A DNA stretch of 64,000 bases from Agrypnia vestita (Eukaryota > Arthropoda > Insecta > Trichoptera > Phryganeidae), in NCBI GenBank assembly GCA_016648135.1, contig JADDOH010004005.1, forward strand, positions 124,001 through 188,000, in the 5' to 3' direction. Shown here in pieces: positions 33,441 to 43,944 of this stretch. The notes below the pieces were generated by a model that was given only the letters and a program-made list of their open reading frames with translations, was not told where the DNA came from and ran no database searches. The translations under genes and the position numbers were made by a program. Each line of letters opens with the position of its first letter. The first letter of the stretch is position 1.

Positions 33441-36287
33441 AAATGGAAATGTGTTCAAATTGCCAGTTCTGGCCACTTTTGGCCATTTCATTGTATCAGT
33501 TCTGGCCACTTCAGTTTTTATAATGTTTTTTAATATTTTGATTAAAAATGAAACAAAATAGATAGGTAACTGTGAGTTGTATTATAATTATGATCTTGTC
33601 ATGCCTATAGCTAAAGAATGAAATAACTTATGCCATACTATACCTGGACAGATCAATTTGAAAAAATAAGATCATTAGGTCTGATGATGGACACACATCA
33701 ACCCTGATGATGAAATGAGGTCCGAAACGTCAGTCAGAGAGGTCAGATATAAACGACTGAATATCCAAGAAAACTATACGCAGATGATTCTGAACCGCCG
33801 TAAAAGCCTGAGAACATTTTTAGAAAGAATTTTTTCAGTGTTTACGGGTATATACACAACGAAAAATGTGTTTCGAACACATACACACACAAACAACACA
33901 ATGAAAAAATATTATAAACAATGGTATAAACACCAACACAAGGAAACAATCTGCGTTGTGTCTAAGAATGAATTAGCCTACTCACAGCTTACACATACTA
34001 ATTTGATTGTCTTTCTTAAATGAAATTTACTATAATAGCAGTATCATTTTAATACCATTCTCTGCCACAGATGCCACATTAGGTATTTGTGGCATAGAAA
34101 ATGTATTACTCTTCTTTCCTTTCCTTATTTCACAATCGTTATCATCGTCCTTTTCACAAATAATCTTCCAATGTAACAGCAAACAACTTTAAACTGCTTT
34201 TAAATTCTACTAAGCAGAGTCTCCTTCTTTCAGACTTCTTTCTAATTCTTCAAATCCTGAAAGTCTCGGCTCTGGAATCAAAGCTTCATTTTATGATAAA
34301 TCCATCTGTTTGATGCTGTCTGTTCCTCATCTGTTGAGTTTTTTTTTTTTCTTTTGTTCAAATTGCCAGCTCTTTTCTTCATTATATCGTTTCTAAATCA
34401 TTTTTCTCTTCCTTTTCTGCTTCTTTAACTGTACACAGTTTTTAACTAAATCTATGACCCTGGTGATTGTAATAATTATTATTTGTGAAGAAAAGCCAAC
34501 AGAAATATTATTACATGGAATAAATTATTAGATTACTTTGCTTTAGTGGACAATTCATTTTGAACATCGTTTGTCGAAGCTGCTAAAGTAGATGTTTCAT
34601 TTAAATTCATTTTCAATTTACAGTTTTAAAAGTTGTTTTTCAATTGTTGAGGGGGGCTTCTTTTGTGCTTTATTTTTTCTACATGTAATTTTGTTTTTCT
34701 GACTTTTCATTTATAAATGTTCTGCAACATAATAATTATTAGGATCGACTGTCTGATTTTGCTTGTACTACAAAATTTATATGTAATCCCTAAATTTTTG
34801 TTTACTTACTGTATTTTTCTATGAACTGTTTACTTTTGCGCTGTATTATTGTTTTTTATATTTTGTAAACCAACATTTTACTTTACTTTCTTTTTCTTCT
34901 TTTTTCTTTTTACTTTACATTTGTAATGTTTATTTTAAAAACTTTATTGCCGTGTATTTTATCAAAATGCGAATGTATTTCTTTTTGGAATGGGTCATCT
35001 TGAACAGATACTCTTCATGCTGGACGTTACTCGTTGAATCCACTGTAGCATTGAATTTAAACCAATGGTTGATGCGTCAAAGGACAACTGAGTCTCAATT
35101 GAGGATACTGTTTGAGAAAGTGCATTAGAAGAATTCAACTAATTCGATGATTGTACTCTTCTTAACTGCGGAACTGAATTATCATCTTTAAAAGCTATTC
35201 ATATTGGGTACAGTATTGCTGCCTCAGTAGAACTAGTCTAATCTAAATCAGTTTGGTAAAAATTTTGGAAATATTTTAGTAAATCTGGTGAAATCTTACT
35301 TTTCGGTTACTCCTGGAGAGTTGACTTGCTGATGTTTGTTCAATTACCTTTTTCTTTTTGTTAGTTAGTGCCATAGTTTTTATAATCTGAATGTTCATAC
35401 CTAATTAATTATTGTATCTCACCATTTTTTTAAATCTATTAATTCATTCCTGTGGATTTACACTGTCTTTCTGTACTACTTTGGATCTTGATCTTATCTT
35501 TCTATTACCTACACCATTTATAATTTATTTTTATAAAAAAAAATGTACATATCTATCTTCCTCCGCTGCCAAGAGGAGGTTGCCTATATTCACCATCCAC
35601 CAAATTGATTCACTTTCACTTCAAAAGAAAATTTTCTTGGGCCATGTTTTAATACCCTGAAATTGAAAATTATGCAGTTTAGTTACTCGCGCTGCTGTAT
35701 TTACTCCCCAAAATATTTGTGTGACAGCATAAAAGGCGCTGAGTTTTTACATTGCCGCTTTATATTTATTTTGCATTCGACCTATGAAATTATTTAATAA
35801 TAAATTTACTCAAATTATTGTAGACTTTGAATTGTTTGTCTCTTGAATCCCATTTAACTAACTCTCTAACTCGCGTAAAGTTCTAAAAAGCCATCCAATC
35901 TGTTTGCATATTGACAATTATCATATCTTATGCTGCCGGACCTTTGTCTTCCGCACAAAAAACCGCCAAAGAAGGGAGCGCAGACAGCTGCAACACAGGG
36001 GCACGGTCAGCGAGAGTGATTTGTTTACATTACTCGCCTTGACTACATTCATGCTCTCCTCCCTGCTTGCCTCCACAATACTGGGTTTAATGCCCGCTTT
36101 ACTTTTTTCAAGGAGGAAGGCACTAGCTACACGTTTTGTCCTCTTTCATGTCACATAATACGTGCCTAAAAGGGAAAAAATTATTAGGTTTTCTGCTCAT
36201 AATTAAACGATTATTAAATCAGATTCTTTGTATGTTTTTATTATAAAAAAGTTATACCTACCTAAACCACATATAACATATTTACTA
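33441..36287. other. AT-rich region without intact gene; possible decayed coding traces
   Basis: No intact frame. On the - strand, around 34030-34190 and 34990-35260, stretches of codon-like sequence broken by stops and frameshifts suggest an old coding relic, but I cannot name it. TGTTCAAATTGCCAG occurs at 33446 and 34359. A less AT-rich patch at 35930-36130 is open on the + strand without a recognisable domain. Confidence 0.35.
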
Positions 36288-36766
36288 TACAGGGTTATTT
36301 GTAAAACTTTAATAACCTCGCAGGACTATACTCCTGCCTTGATTATGAGTCGAAAATGTTCAAGCTATCTTGACCAAGTATCAATAGTTATGGAGATATG
36401 CGACATCAAAGTTTGCATTTTTTTTTTCAATTTTTATGACTTATTTTTTGTAAAACGCTGGACTATCATTACCGTAACTTATATCGAGTATGAAAAATTA
36501 ATTCCCTTTAATACAAGTCAAATAAAAAAATAAAAACCTTCGAATTGAAACGAATGAATTTTTTGTAATTGATATTAGTTACTATAATAATAGTCCAACG
36601 TTTTACAAAAAATAAGTCAGAAATATTGAAAAAAAAAGCTAACTTTGATGTCACATATCTCCATAACTTTTGATATTAGATCATGATAGCATAAACATTT
36701 TCGACTCATAATCAAGGCAGGAGTATAGTCCTGCGAGGTTATTAATGTTTTACAAATAAGCCTGTA
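36288..36766. mobile_element. Foldback MITE with TA target duplication
   Basis: Element 36290-36764 (475 bp). Left end CAGGGTTATTTGTAAAAC and right end GTTTTACAAATAAGCCTG with TA outside. The arms run ~230 bp (TAACCTCGCAGGACTATACT against AGTATAGTCCTGCGAGGTTA) and nearly meet. A TA target suggests Tc1/mariner mobilisation. Confidence 0.85.
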
Positions 36767-37088
36767 TATTATTACTATATACTATATATTATAAGTATTA
36801 TAAATTATTATATATTATTACTATATACTATATATTATAAGTCGGGTTAGTTACACCATTTATAACTCAAGAACGCCTGGACTGATTTTTATGATCGTTG
36901 ATTTGTTGGATTTGTGTCCGCCCCTAATAGCAGAATAACTATGAAAACGTTAGAAAAAATTATGAAAAAAAATTATGAAGAAAATCATTTTTCTCATACA
37001 TTTTGTATGAAACAGTTTTTTTGATGATTGCTATCTCGAGAACTGATTGTCTAAATTCAATGAAATTTTTTTTATTTGAGTCTAAATT

Positions 37089-37245
37089 ATAGAAGTCTCT
37101 GAGAGACAAAGCTGTTTATATATGAGAAAAGTGGATGGAAGTCTCTTATACAATGGCTCAGGGCTTACAACCGGTATGAGCTGACTTAAGTGATCACTCT
37201 ACACAATGCAACATTCACCAATTCCATCGTAAGAACATCCACATA
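37089..37245 (+). repeat. Dispersed ~165-bp repeat, copy 3
   Basis: AGAAGTCTCTGAGAGACAAA, GGCTTACAACCGGTATGAGC, TGATCACTCTACACAATG and CACCAATTCCATCGTAA, in the same order as at 1276-1440. Confidence 0.65.
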
Positions 37246-37269
37246 TTATAAAAAAAATTAAAGTTCTAC

Positions 37270-38130
37270 ATATATGATCGAATCAGGAACATCTATACCT
37301 ATAAAACTCAATGTCTGTCTGTCTATCTGTTCTCTACACAAAACTACACCGTTTGTCCAATCTGACCCAAATTTTGCATACTTATTCTTTAGGACCTGGC
37401 GGGTAGCATAGGCGACATTTCTCCCTCCCCCATTGAGATATTTTCCATGCAAATCTGATCCGTTTGACCAATCTGAATAAAATTTTACATACTTTTCTTT
37501 AAGACCCGATGGATAACATAAGTGACATTTCCCCCCTTCCCTTGATATATATTCCATGCAAATCTGTACCGTTTGACCAATCTGACTCAAATTCTGTACA
37601 CTTATTTTTGAGGACCCGGCGGATAATCCACCCACCCCTTTTACCCTTTTCCCTCACCCGAAATATTCTTCATGCAAATCTGTACCGATTGACCGATCCG
37701 CCCCATATTTTGCATACTTATTCTTTAGGATCCGGCAGGAAACATTGGTAACGTTTCCCCCTCCCCCTCTCCTTGATATATTTTCCATTGGACCGATCTG
37801 ATCCAAATTTTGTATAATTATTCTTCAGGACCCGGCGAATAATAAAAACAACATTTTCCCCCTCTCCCTTTACCCCTCTCTCACCCCTTGATATATTTTC
37901 CATGCAAATCTGTACCGTTAGAGCGATCTGATCCAAATTTTGCATACTTATTCTTTGGGATACGGTGGGTAACACAGGTGAATTTTCTCCCCTCTTCTCT
38001 ACATCTCTCCCTTTCCTGATATATTTTCAACGCAAATCTCTACCGTTCGACCGATCTGATCCAAATTTTGAATACTTATTCTTTGAGATGCGGTTGGTGT
38101 CATAGGTGAAATTTCTCCCTTCCATTTTAT
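37270..38130 (+). mobile_element. Helitron-like element with tandem repeats, copy C
   Basis: Starts near CTATAAAACTCAATG with TGTCTGTCTGTCTATC, followed by at least six units built on CCAAATTTTGCATACTTATT, CTTTAGGACC(T/C)GGCGG and TATTTTCCATGCAAATCTGT. The conserved 3' hairpin and CTAG end are absent; the array stops where the LINE begins. Confidence 0.65.
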
Positions 38131-38346
38131 ATTTGTTTATTTGTGGGTGAGCAGTTTGTGGGCTGATATACTCTAGGTTTTCTACAATGTCATTTAAATA
38201 TAAATTGAACAGTACTAGAAAAAAAAATTTCAATACAATAATTACACACAAATTTTAAAAAAAACAGAGAAAAGAGGAAAAAATAGAGATTACCATAACA
38301 GAAGAAAAAGAAAAGATAAAAAATAATACATATATAAATATAATCA

Positions 38347-38553
38347 TTAATCTGTTTCTAAAAATTTGCCTAGTCTTTTTTTGAAGGTATCCACTGTGGT
38401 TGCTTCAATGATGTTTCTTGGAAGCTTATTCCAGCTATCAACCGCACGGTTTGATAAGAAGTTCTTCCTTGGAATTGTCGAAAATGCTGCACGATTCAGT
38501 TTCAGTTTGTGGCCTCTGAGATTATTGGTGTTAAGGTGGTATATGTTCGTCAA
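38347..38553 (-). pseudogene. C-terminal part of the interrupted LINE
   Basis: Frame ending KKRLGKFLETD with the typical RAVDSWNKLPRNIIEA motif of non-LTR retrotransposon C-termini. Confidence 0.7.
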
Positions 38554-38908
38554 TTCTGGGCAGTTATACTTGTCAGTTAGAATCTTATGTTATTATTATT
38601 ATTATCTTATTTTATTAATCTTAGAATAGTATGTCTCAATCACTATGATCACTCAATCTATGATCACCTCGCTCACGTCTCTGCTTAGCTTAGCTTTCTT
38701 TGTAATTGTAGTTATATGCTCACTCCATTTGAGGTCATGTGATACAAGGGCAGATCCAGCTTTGGCGCCAGGGGGGGGTCACATAGTCGTGGTCAAGTCA
38801 CAAGAAGTTATAATTTAATATTGATAATAATAGATACTTACAAGTAAAACGTAGATATTTTATTAATAAATGTAACTACCTACTGTACTTAAAAATACCT
38901 ACCTATAT

Positions 38909-39425
38909 TTAAATAACAAAATCAATTTTTCTTTTACGTCTTCTCCCGAAACGCGTTATTACTTCATCTACTTCAATGGGTACGTTTTTATGGACGTGGA
39001 GAAGTGGCAGTCCGGTTAGACGTTCTTCAACCATTGAAGCTCTTAGCCACGATTTGATTCTTCGCAACGTAGAGAAAGATCTTTCCGCTGTCGCTACACT
39101 AACAGGTAGTGTAGCCATAATACATAAAAATTTTCTTATATTAGGATACATCTCAATATCGCAATTTAAAATATGGTCGGAAATCGACTGCAGTATGTCC
39201 TGACTCCGCTGCCACTTCACCATCCACAGCCGATATTCGCTTACAATGACAGAAACGGGAGTATTATTTAGTAACAATGTATAATCGGTTGCTAGTTGTT
39301 TCACAGTTTCAATGTCTTGATTACTGTATTCGCTTTTTGGCATGAAAACGCTTAGTTGAAACAAATCAAGTATTTCAAGAGAGAGACGGTCCTGTAGCTC
39401 ACTTATTATTGAATCCAGAAGAGGG
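38909..39425 (-). pseudogene. hAT transposase C-terminus (dimerisation domain)
   Basis: Ends at 38909 after RRKRKIDFVI. The motif LPVSVATAERSFSTLRRIKS and LTGLPLLHVHKN is the hAT C-terminal dimerisation domain, of the ZMYM1-like subgroup. Upstream of the ATG at 39364 the frame continues to 39425 (LLDSIISELQDR), where the nested element interrupts it. Confidence 0.85.
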
Positions 39426-39839
39426 ATGCATATTAGGATGTCCCGTCTATGTATGAGAAAAAAAAATTTGAGCTACACAATCACAAGAGGTATCAAAATT
39501 TGCGTAATTTTACACAAATTGCGAAAAAGGTAACAAAAAATAGAATTGTTTGTCACCTTGAAGGTTCTACCGAGCTTTGAAGTTTTGTAAATTTTACGTT
39601 TTTATAGAGTTAAACCATTTGCCTAAAATAATAAAAAAATCATGTTTAAAAGGTATTTTAGTATTGAAATTAATGAAACAAAGCACAAGAAAATAAAATA
39701 AACAAAATATAGATTATAATCAATGAGAAAAACAAAAAATTTTAACTTATTTTTGGGTCCAAAATTTGGCATTTCTGCTCGAGATTGCATCCTGGTTCTA
39801 ATAAAGCCATCTCTAGAAGTAACGTCAGTTACACTTTGT

Positions 39840-40019
39840 GAGGCGTCTGTTGTGGCAACCATCTGAGGTCATGAATAAATGACGAAGAGGTAATTCATTG
39901 ACATGAAGCATACAAACACACTGTTGTAACGGTCTCTGAAAATACTCCTCTAAATATTGAATCACGCCAACCTTCCAATCGGTGTTAGTTGCAGTTCCGT
40001 CACATTCAACGCAAATCAC
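39840..40019 (-). pseudogene. Uncharacterised transposon protein remnant (CDGT motif)
   Basis: Reads VECDGTATNTDWKVGVIQYL and then RPLQQCVCMLHVNELPLRHLF. I recall this motif set (CDGT.TNT...GVI..LE...RPLQ...C.LH.NELPLRHLF) from multicopy uncharacterised insect and cnidarian proteins. Just upstream (40030-40200), broken by stops, are YFDGRKDHRKEV and YNTERRGTAKEIL pieces. FDG and CDGT could be the first two acidic residues of an RNase H-like core; that is inference. Confidence 0.55.
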
Positions 40020-40204
40020 GTCACCTTAATTCCAACCTCGACCCTCTACTAAAGTTGTGATCGAAGTAAGAATTTCCTTTGCAGTGCCACGTCTTTCGGT
40101 ATTGTATGTCCCCAAATAAATTTATCCAGGCTGTGCTAAAATTGAGATGTGGTCTTCTAAAACTTCTTTGCGATGGTCTTTTCGTCCATCAAAGTAAATG
40201 CTTT

Positions 40205-40432
40205 TTATAACAATACCTCCAATATCTTTTGAAGCTTCCGGGCTTTAGATACATCTCTGTAGATCTTATTTTTATCAATAACCAGAGTTAAATCTTCGGT
40301 AGAAACCAAGCCGACGTCAGTCAAATCCGCAGAAGCAACAGCAACAGCAGATTGCGTGGATAAACCGTATCTATCACAGATTTTAGCAACTGTCGGCAAA
40401 GGCAATGTATTCCAATTCGCCGTTGAATTCAA
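40205..40432 (-). pseudogene. Same transposon protein, upstream segment
   Basis: 75 codons reading CDRYGLSTQSAVAVASADLT and VIDKNKIYRD. This is the segment that precedes the FDGRKD block in the same protein family. It is separated from the next piece by a stop. Confidence 0.55.
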
Positions 40433-41552
40433 TGGTGGGCGAGTTTGTCGGGGATGCCTCTGTTATCGGATACGTTTCTGGGGAAGATTCACGCACTGAA
40501 TCTTCATCACAATTTGCTGAGACAGAATCGGTTTCTTGAGTAAAATACGACTTTTTTGTTACCCTTATTGACTCTAAAATTTATCTCTGTTGTCGTTTAA
40601 TTAATCTAGCCGTTTCTTTCTTATCAAAACCGCTTATAACCATTTTCCTATCATTTATTTGATCCAACAAAAACTTATCTCATTGATGTAAACTTTCTTA
40701 CGTTTTAGACACGAACAAGATTCAAATGAAGTGCATTTACAAGCGGAAACGTCAAAAAGTTTCTCAGATGACTAAAAAACATTTCAGTTTATTTTCAAAA
40801 CTATCATTTCGTTTGTTTTTGGGGTATCTTTTCAAATTGAGATACTTTTCGAAATTGGATTTCACTAATTAAATAACTCGTTCCTTAGTTGCAACTGGAA
40901 TCGAAGTTTTGGTCCAAATATTGTTGATCTCTTCGGAAACAATCACATATTTATCTGATTTGGATGGATCTTTTCAATTTTACATGAATTTCAGGTCTTT
41001 CTTGACAAATAAAATAAATTAAATGACGTCCCTTATAGTTGGTAGCTGCTGATTGTCAAGTTCTTTGTATGGCCCGAACATAGCATAAGTAGTCTGACTA
41101 CGCCTCGAACTTCTTATTTAAAAATCACTAAATCCGCTTTTACTACTGTAACAACCGCCATGGTACTTTTATGGCATAAAAATTATTTTGGCTACTAAGA
41201 AAACACTCGCGAGTCAAGTCAAGAAAGTCCTCAAAACAAGTTCAAACTTGAGGGTATTTGCAGGTTGAAACCTAACAAATTCGAAGTTGCTGGTAACGTG
41301 TTGTTGCATGCAAATCGAAACGTCATGTATGATTTACACCTAAATAGAATAAATTTAGTTCAGGAGCCATAATTGAGGAAAGCGAAATATCACCATAAAA
41401 ATGACAATTTTTCAAAACTTTGTAGATCGGTAGAACCCTAAAGATATAGTTTTATTTTATTTTTATTATTTTGGTAATCTACGCTCAATTACGCAAATTT
41501 TGAGAGGTCTTGTGTTAAGATAAGCCAAAAAAAATTTTATCGGGACAGCCTA
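40433..41552 (-). other. Non-coding or heavily decayed part of the nested TIR element
   Basis: No open frame of note. It includes the right terminal inverted repeat region at 41480-41552. Confidence 0.5.
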
Positions 41553-41560
41553 ATGTATAT

Positions 41561-41779
41561 GGCTCTGCGGAAATACTCTTCAGCAGATTGAGCAGGTTGG
41601 TTATTGGCCCTATATATTTGTCTTGACACTATTCTGGGACATTTAATTTTTACATCTAGCTGCTCAGCTACTTCTTTAGCCTCTTCAAAAAGCTGTCGGT
41701 AAATTACGTCCGCATTTTCTCTTTTATTTTGTAGAACACTTACAGTATCATTAATAGCGTCCGCAGCTTTTTTTTTCAA
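41561..41779 (-). pseudogene. hAT transposase, middle fragment
   Basis: Reads IVSRQIYRANNQPAQSAEEY and RRAIYI, the segment that precedes the C-terminal domain in ZMYM1-like hAT proteins. It joins in frame to 39425 once the nested element is removed. The N-terminal half (including zinc finger and first catalytic Asp) is absent. Confidence 0.75.
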
Positions 41780-42232
41780 TCAATTCAATCGAGTTTGATT
41801 GCAGTATTCTACTTAAAGATACAGTAGTACCTGAAAAATAAAAAAGTTAGTAAGTGACTGAATGTGAGTATGAGTATTTTAATTAGTGGTCCACCTAGGT
41901 CCTGGACCCAGCCCAGGGGGGGGTCATGACCCCCATGACCCCCCCCTGGATCCGCGCTTGATGTGATACTGTTATACCAAGATCTTTTTGTTTCTTTACC
42001 AATTTTAGTTGTGTTTGTCCCAATTTATAAGACTGTTGAGAATTGTTTTTACCAACATGCATAACCGTGCACTTGTCTGTGTTAAGGTTGAGAAGCCATT
42101 TTCTAGTCAATTGCATTATCCGCTCTAAGTCCTCATGAAGGTTGTGGTTGTTACTGATTGCATTAGCATAAAGTTTGGTATTATCTGAGAAAAAGCTTGC
42201 TGTCAAGGAGATTTCAGATGACAAATCAACTA

Positions 42233-43156
42233 TGTAGATCAGCCATTCTCAACCTGCGGCCCGCCAAGCTTTTATATGCGGCCCGAAACACATTCATTAT
42301 CAGGAACGTGGTTAAAAAATCTGACATCGTAAGTTTTGAATATCTTGAAATATGCGTGAGCAAAAATATAAACTTGTCATTTTAAAACTGGCGATTTCTA
42401 TAGCTTATGAACGAATTTGTTATTTCAACCATATATAGTTTCAACCACATGGTGTAAGTTTTGTGTTTGTCATGTAATTTTTTTGTGGTTCTCGTATTTC
42501 ACATTCATCCATTACTGTTAGTAAAATCTCGTGTTCCAGTGTGTTGAATGTTTTTTTGAAATCTAAAAATACTATTTCAATTTTTTTACCATTCAAATAA
42601 TTCACACAATATTTTGAGTATTTCCAAATCTTTGTATTGTAATGAACTGGTATTGTTTTCTATTTGTATTTTTAATGCGTCGCGTTCTGTGCAACTCTTG
42701 AAATTTTTTCCTTCATAATTTCGTCCTTCATTACGTCGGAAAAAAGGTGTTGTTTATTTGCATTTATTAATCTATTTATTTTTGTTAAGACGCTAAACAA
42801 AAATAAACGCTTTGATATAGGTGAGTTAGTTTTGAGTTTTATTTTTTTTCATTATTATATTTTGAGTATAAGATGAAAATGAATTTCGTATAGGGAAATA
42901 AGCTATTGTTAATATTTGAGCTGGTATACTGAAATGTGATAAGTATTATTATCATTCTGTTATAGTTAAAAAATATATCTGTTAATTAATCAAGTGGCGG
43001 TGCCCAAATCTTGAATCAAACGGCTTTCAACCAATACTGTTATTCCCTATATGAATCTTTTTTTGTCATATCAGTATAATGTTGCGGCCCGCGTAACTTA
43101 GGAAACATTTGTATGTGGCCCGAAGAAAAAAAAGGTTGAGTACCGCTGATGTAGAT
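42233..43156. mobile_element. Non-autonomous hAT element inserted in the LINE
   Basis: ATGTAGAT at 42233-42240 and 43149-43156 flanks 42241-43148 (908 bp). Left end CAGCCATTCTCAACCTGCGG, right end reversed CAGCGGTACTCAACC; both lead into a GCGGCCCGC/GCGGGCCGC block. CAG...TCTCAACC ends with 8-bp duplications are hAT (Charlie-like). It interrupts the LINE between FTIYI and the FSDN segment. Confidence 0.85.
42440..42610 (-). pseudogene. RT-like fragment carried inside the hAT element
   Basis: On the - strand a frame reads YLNGKKIEIVFLDFKKTFNT followed by LEHEILLTVMDECE. FLDFKKTFNTLEHEILL matches LINE RT domain 3 (usually FLDFKKAFD...). It is not part of the surrounding LINE, whose equivalent segment is at 43339-43310. 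Confidence 0.55.
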
Positions 43157-43339
43157 GGTAAATAGGTTGGGACCCAGCACGGATCCTTGTGGGACTCCAC
43201 TGGTCACATCACGTTTTTCTTTACGTTGTTCTAAAAATGCCTTAATCCATCTGTATGGTTTTCCCTTGATTCCAATATGATCTAACTTTACAAGTAGTCT
43301 GTTTAGCGGGACTTTATCAAAGGCCTTCTCAAAATCCAA
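43150..43339 (-). pseudogene. Interrupted LINE RT, palm part 1
   Basis: MDFEKAFDKVPLNRLLVKL and then TSGVPQGSVLGPNLFTIYI. The hAT element begins immediately afterwards. Confidence 0.8.
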
Positions 43340-43534
43340 ATATAATATATCGATAGGTTGGTGTGTTGGTCATGTTCATTTGTCCAATGTTCTAAATCCA
43401 AATTAGAAGATTTGTGGTGGTAGACTTTTTGGGAATAAACCCATGTTGTTCATCTGGTATGATTTTATTTGATAACATGAATTGACATAGTTTTTCCACT
43501 ATTATCTTTTCCATGCATTTGCATGTGATTGATG

Positions 43535-43825
43535 TTAGGCTAACTGGTCTGTAATTTGGTGGTTCCATTTAATCATCTTTTTTATATATATTTTATATAA
43601 AGCTTGTTTCCATTCTTCTGGTAGTTTTCCTTGGTTAAAAGATTTTGTCATTATATTAGATATTATAGGAGCCAATGGACAGGCACAGCGTTTCAAAAGT
43701 ATAGCAGGTGTATCACCTGGACATGTAGCTGTGTCTTCCTTCAATGTGTTAAGTATTTTTTCTACTTTGGTTATTGAAAAATCAATTTCACTTAAAGTTA
43801 CCTCAGTATGTGGTAAAGTATTCAT
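43535..43825 (-). pseudogene. Interrupted LINE RT, N-terminal part
   Basis: Reads VTLSEIDFSITKVEKIL and CPGDTPAILLKRCA and NQGKLPEEWKQALYKIYIKK, the pre-finger region. A frame break separates it from the palm fragment. Confidence 0.75.
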
Positions 43826-43944
43826 CGTTGGTATTGGTCCTAGTGGTTCACATGTGTATGTTCCCTCAAATTGCTTGGAAAAAAAATTAGCTACTTCTGT
43901 TGCTGTTGTTACTACTTTACCATCAGCTCTATCACATATATATA

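Larger units (their letters stand above)
39426..41560 (-). mobile_element. TIR transposon of uncertain family nested in the hAT element
   Basis: Element 39434-41552 (2,119 bp). Ends are TAGGATGTCCCG and CGGGACAGCCTA, with further inverted similarity to CAAAATTTGCGTAATT ~75 bp inside each end. Flanks ATGCATAT and ATGTATAT form an 8-bp duplication with one change, and removing the insert restores the hAT reading frame (AIYI followed by PLLDS). It carries - strand remnants of a protein I cannot name. Confidence 0.8.
38737..41968 (-). mobile_element. hAT transposon inserted in the LINE
   Basis: ATGTGATA at 38737-38744 and 41961-41968 flanks 38745-41960. The left end is CAAGGGCAGATCCAG and the right end, reversed, is CAAGCGCGGATCCAG, each followed inward by a run of G. 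Without the nested element it is ~1.1 kb and keeps only the C-terminal half of a transposase, so it is an internally deleted copy. Confidence 0.85.
38134..43880 (-). mobile_element. Old LINE, interrupted by later insertions
   Basis: On the - strand, four pieces of one RT protein lie in order: 43825-43535 (pre-RT and fingers, PGDTPAILLK), 43339-43150 (MDFEKAFDKVP, SGVPQGSVLGP), 42224-41969 (the catalytic segment mutated to FFSDNTKL, then LNTDKCTVMHVG and KQKDLGI) and 38736-38347 (the thumb and C-terminus, SNRAVDSWNKLP). Two transposons separate the pieces. Stops, frameshifts and loss of the second catalytic Asp show that it is dead. It belongs to the Jockey/CR1-type group by motif style. Confidence 0.8.

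Noticed and set aside
33681..33728. CTGATGA ... GGAC/GTCC stem ... GAAAC resembling a hammerhead ribozyme core
   Set aside because: No partner for stem I and no convincing NUH cleavage site could be placed; the motif also resembles a common insect LINE 3' UTR sequence.
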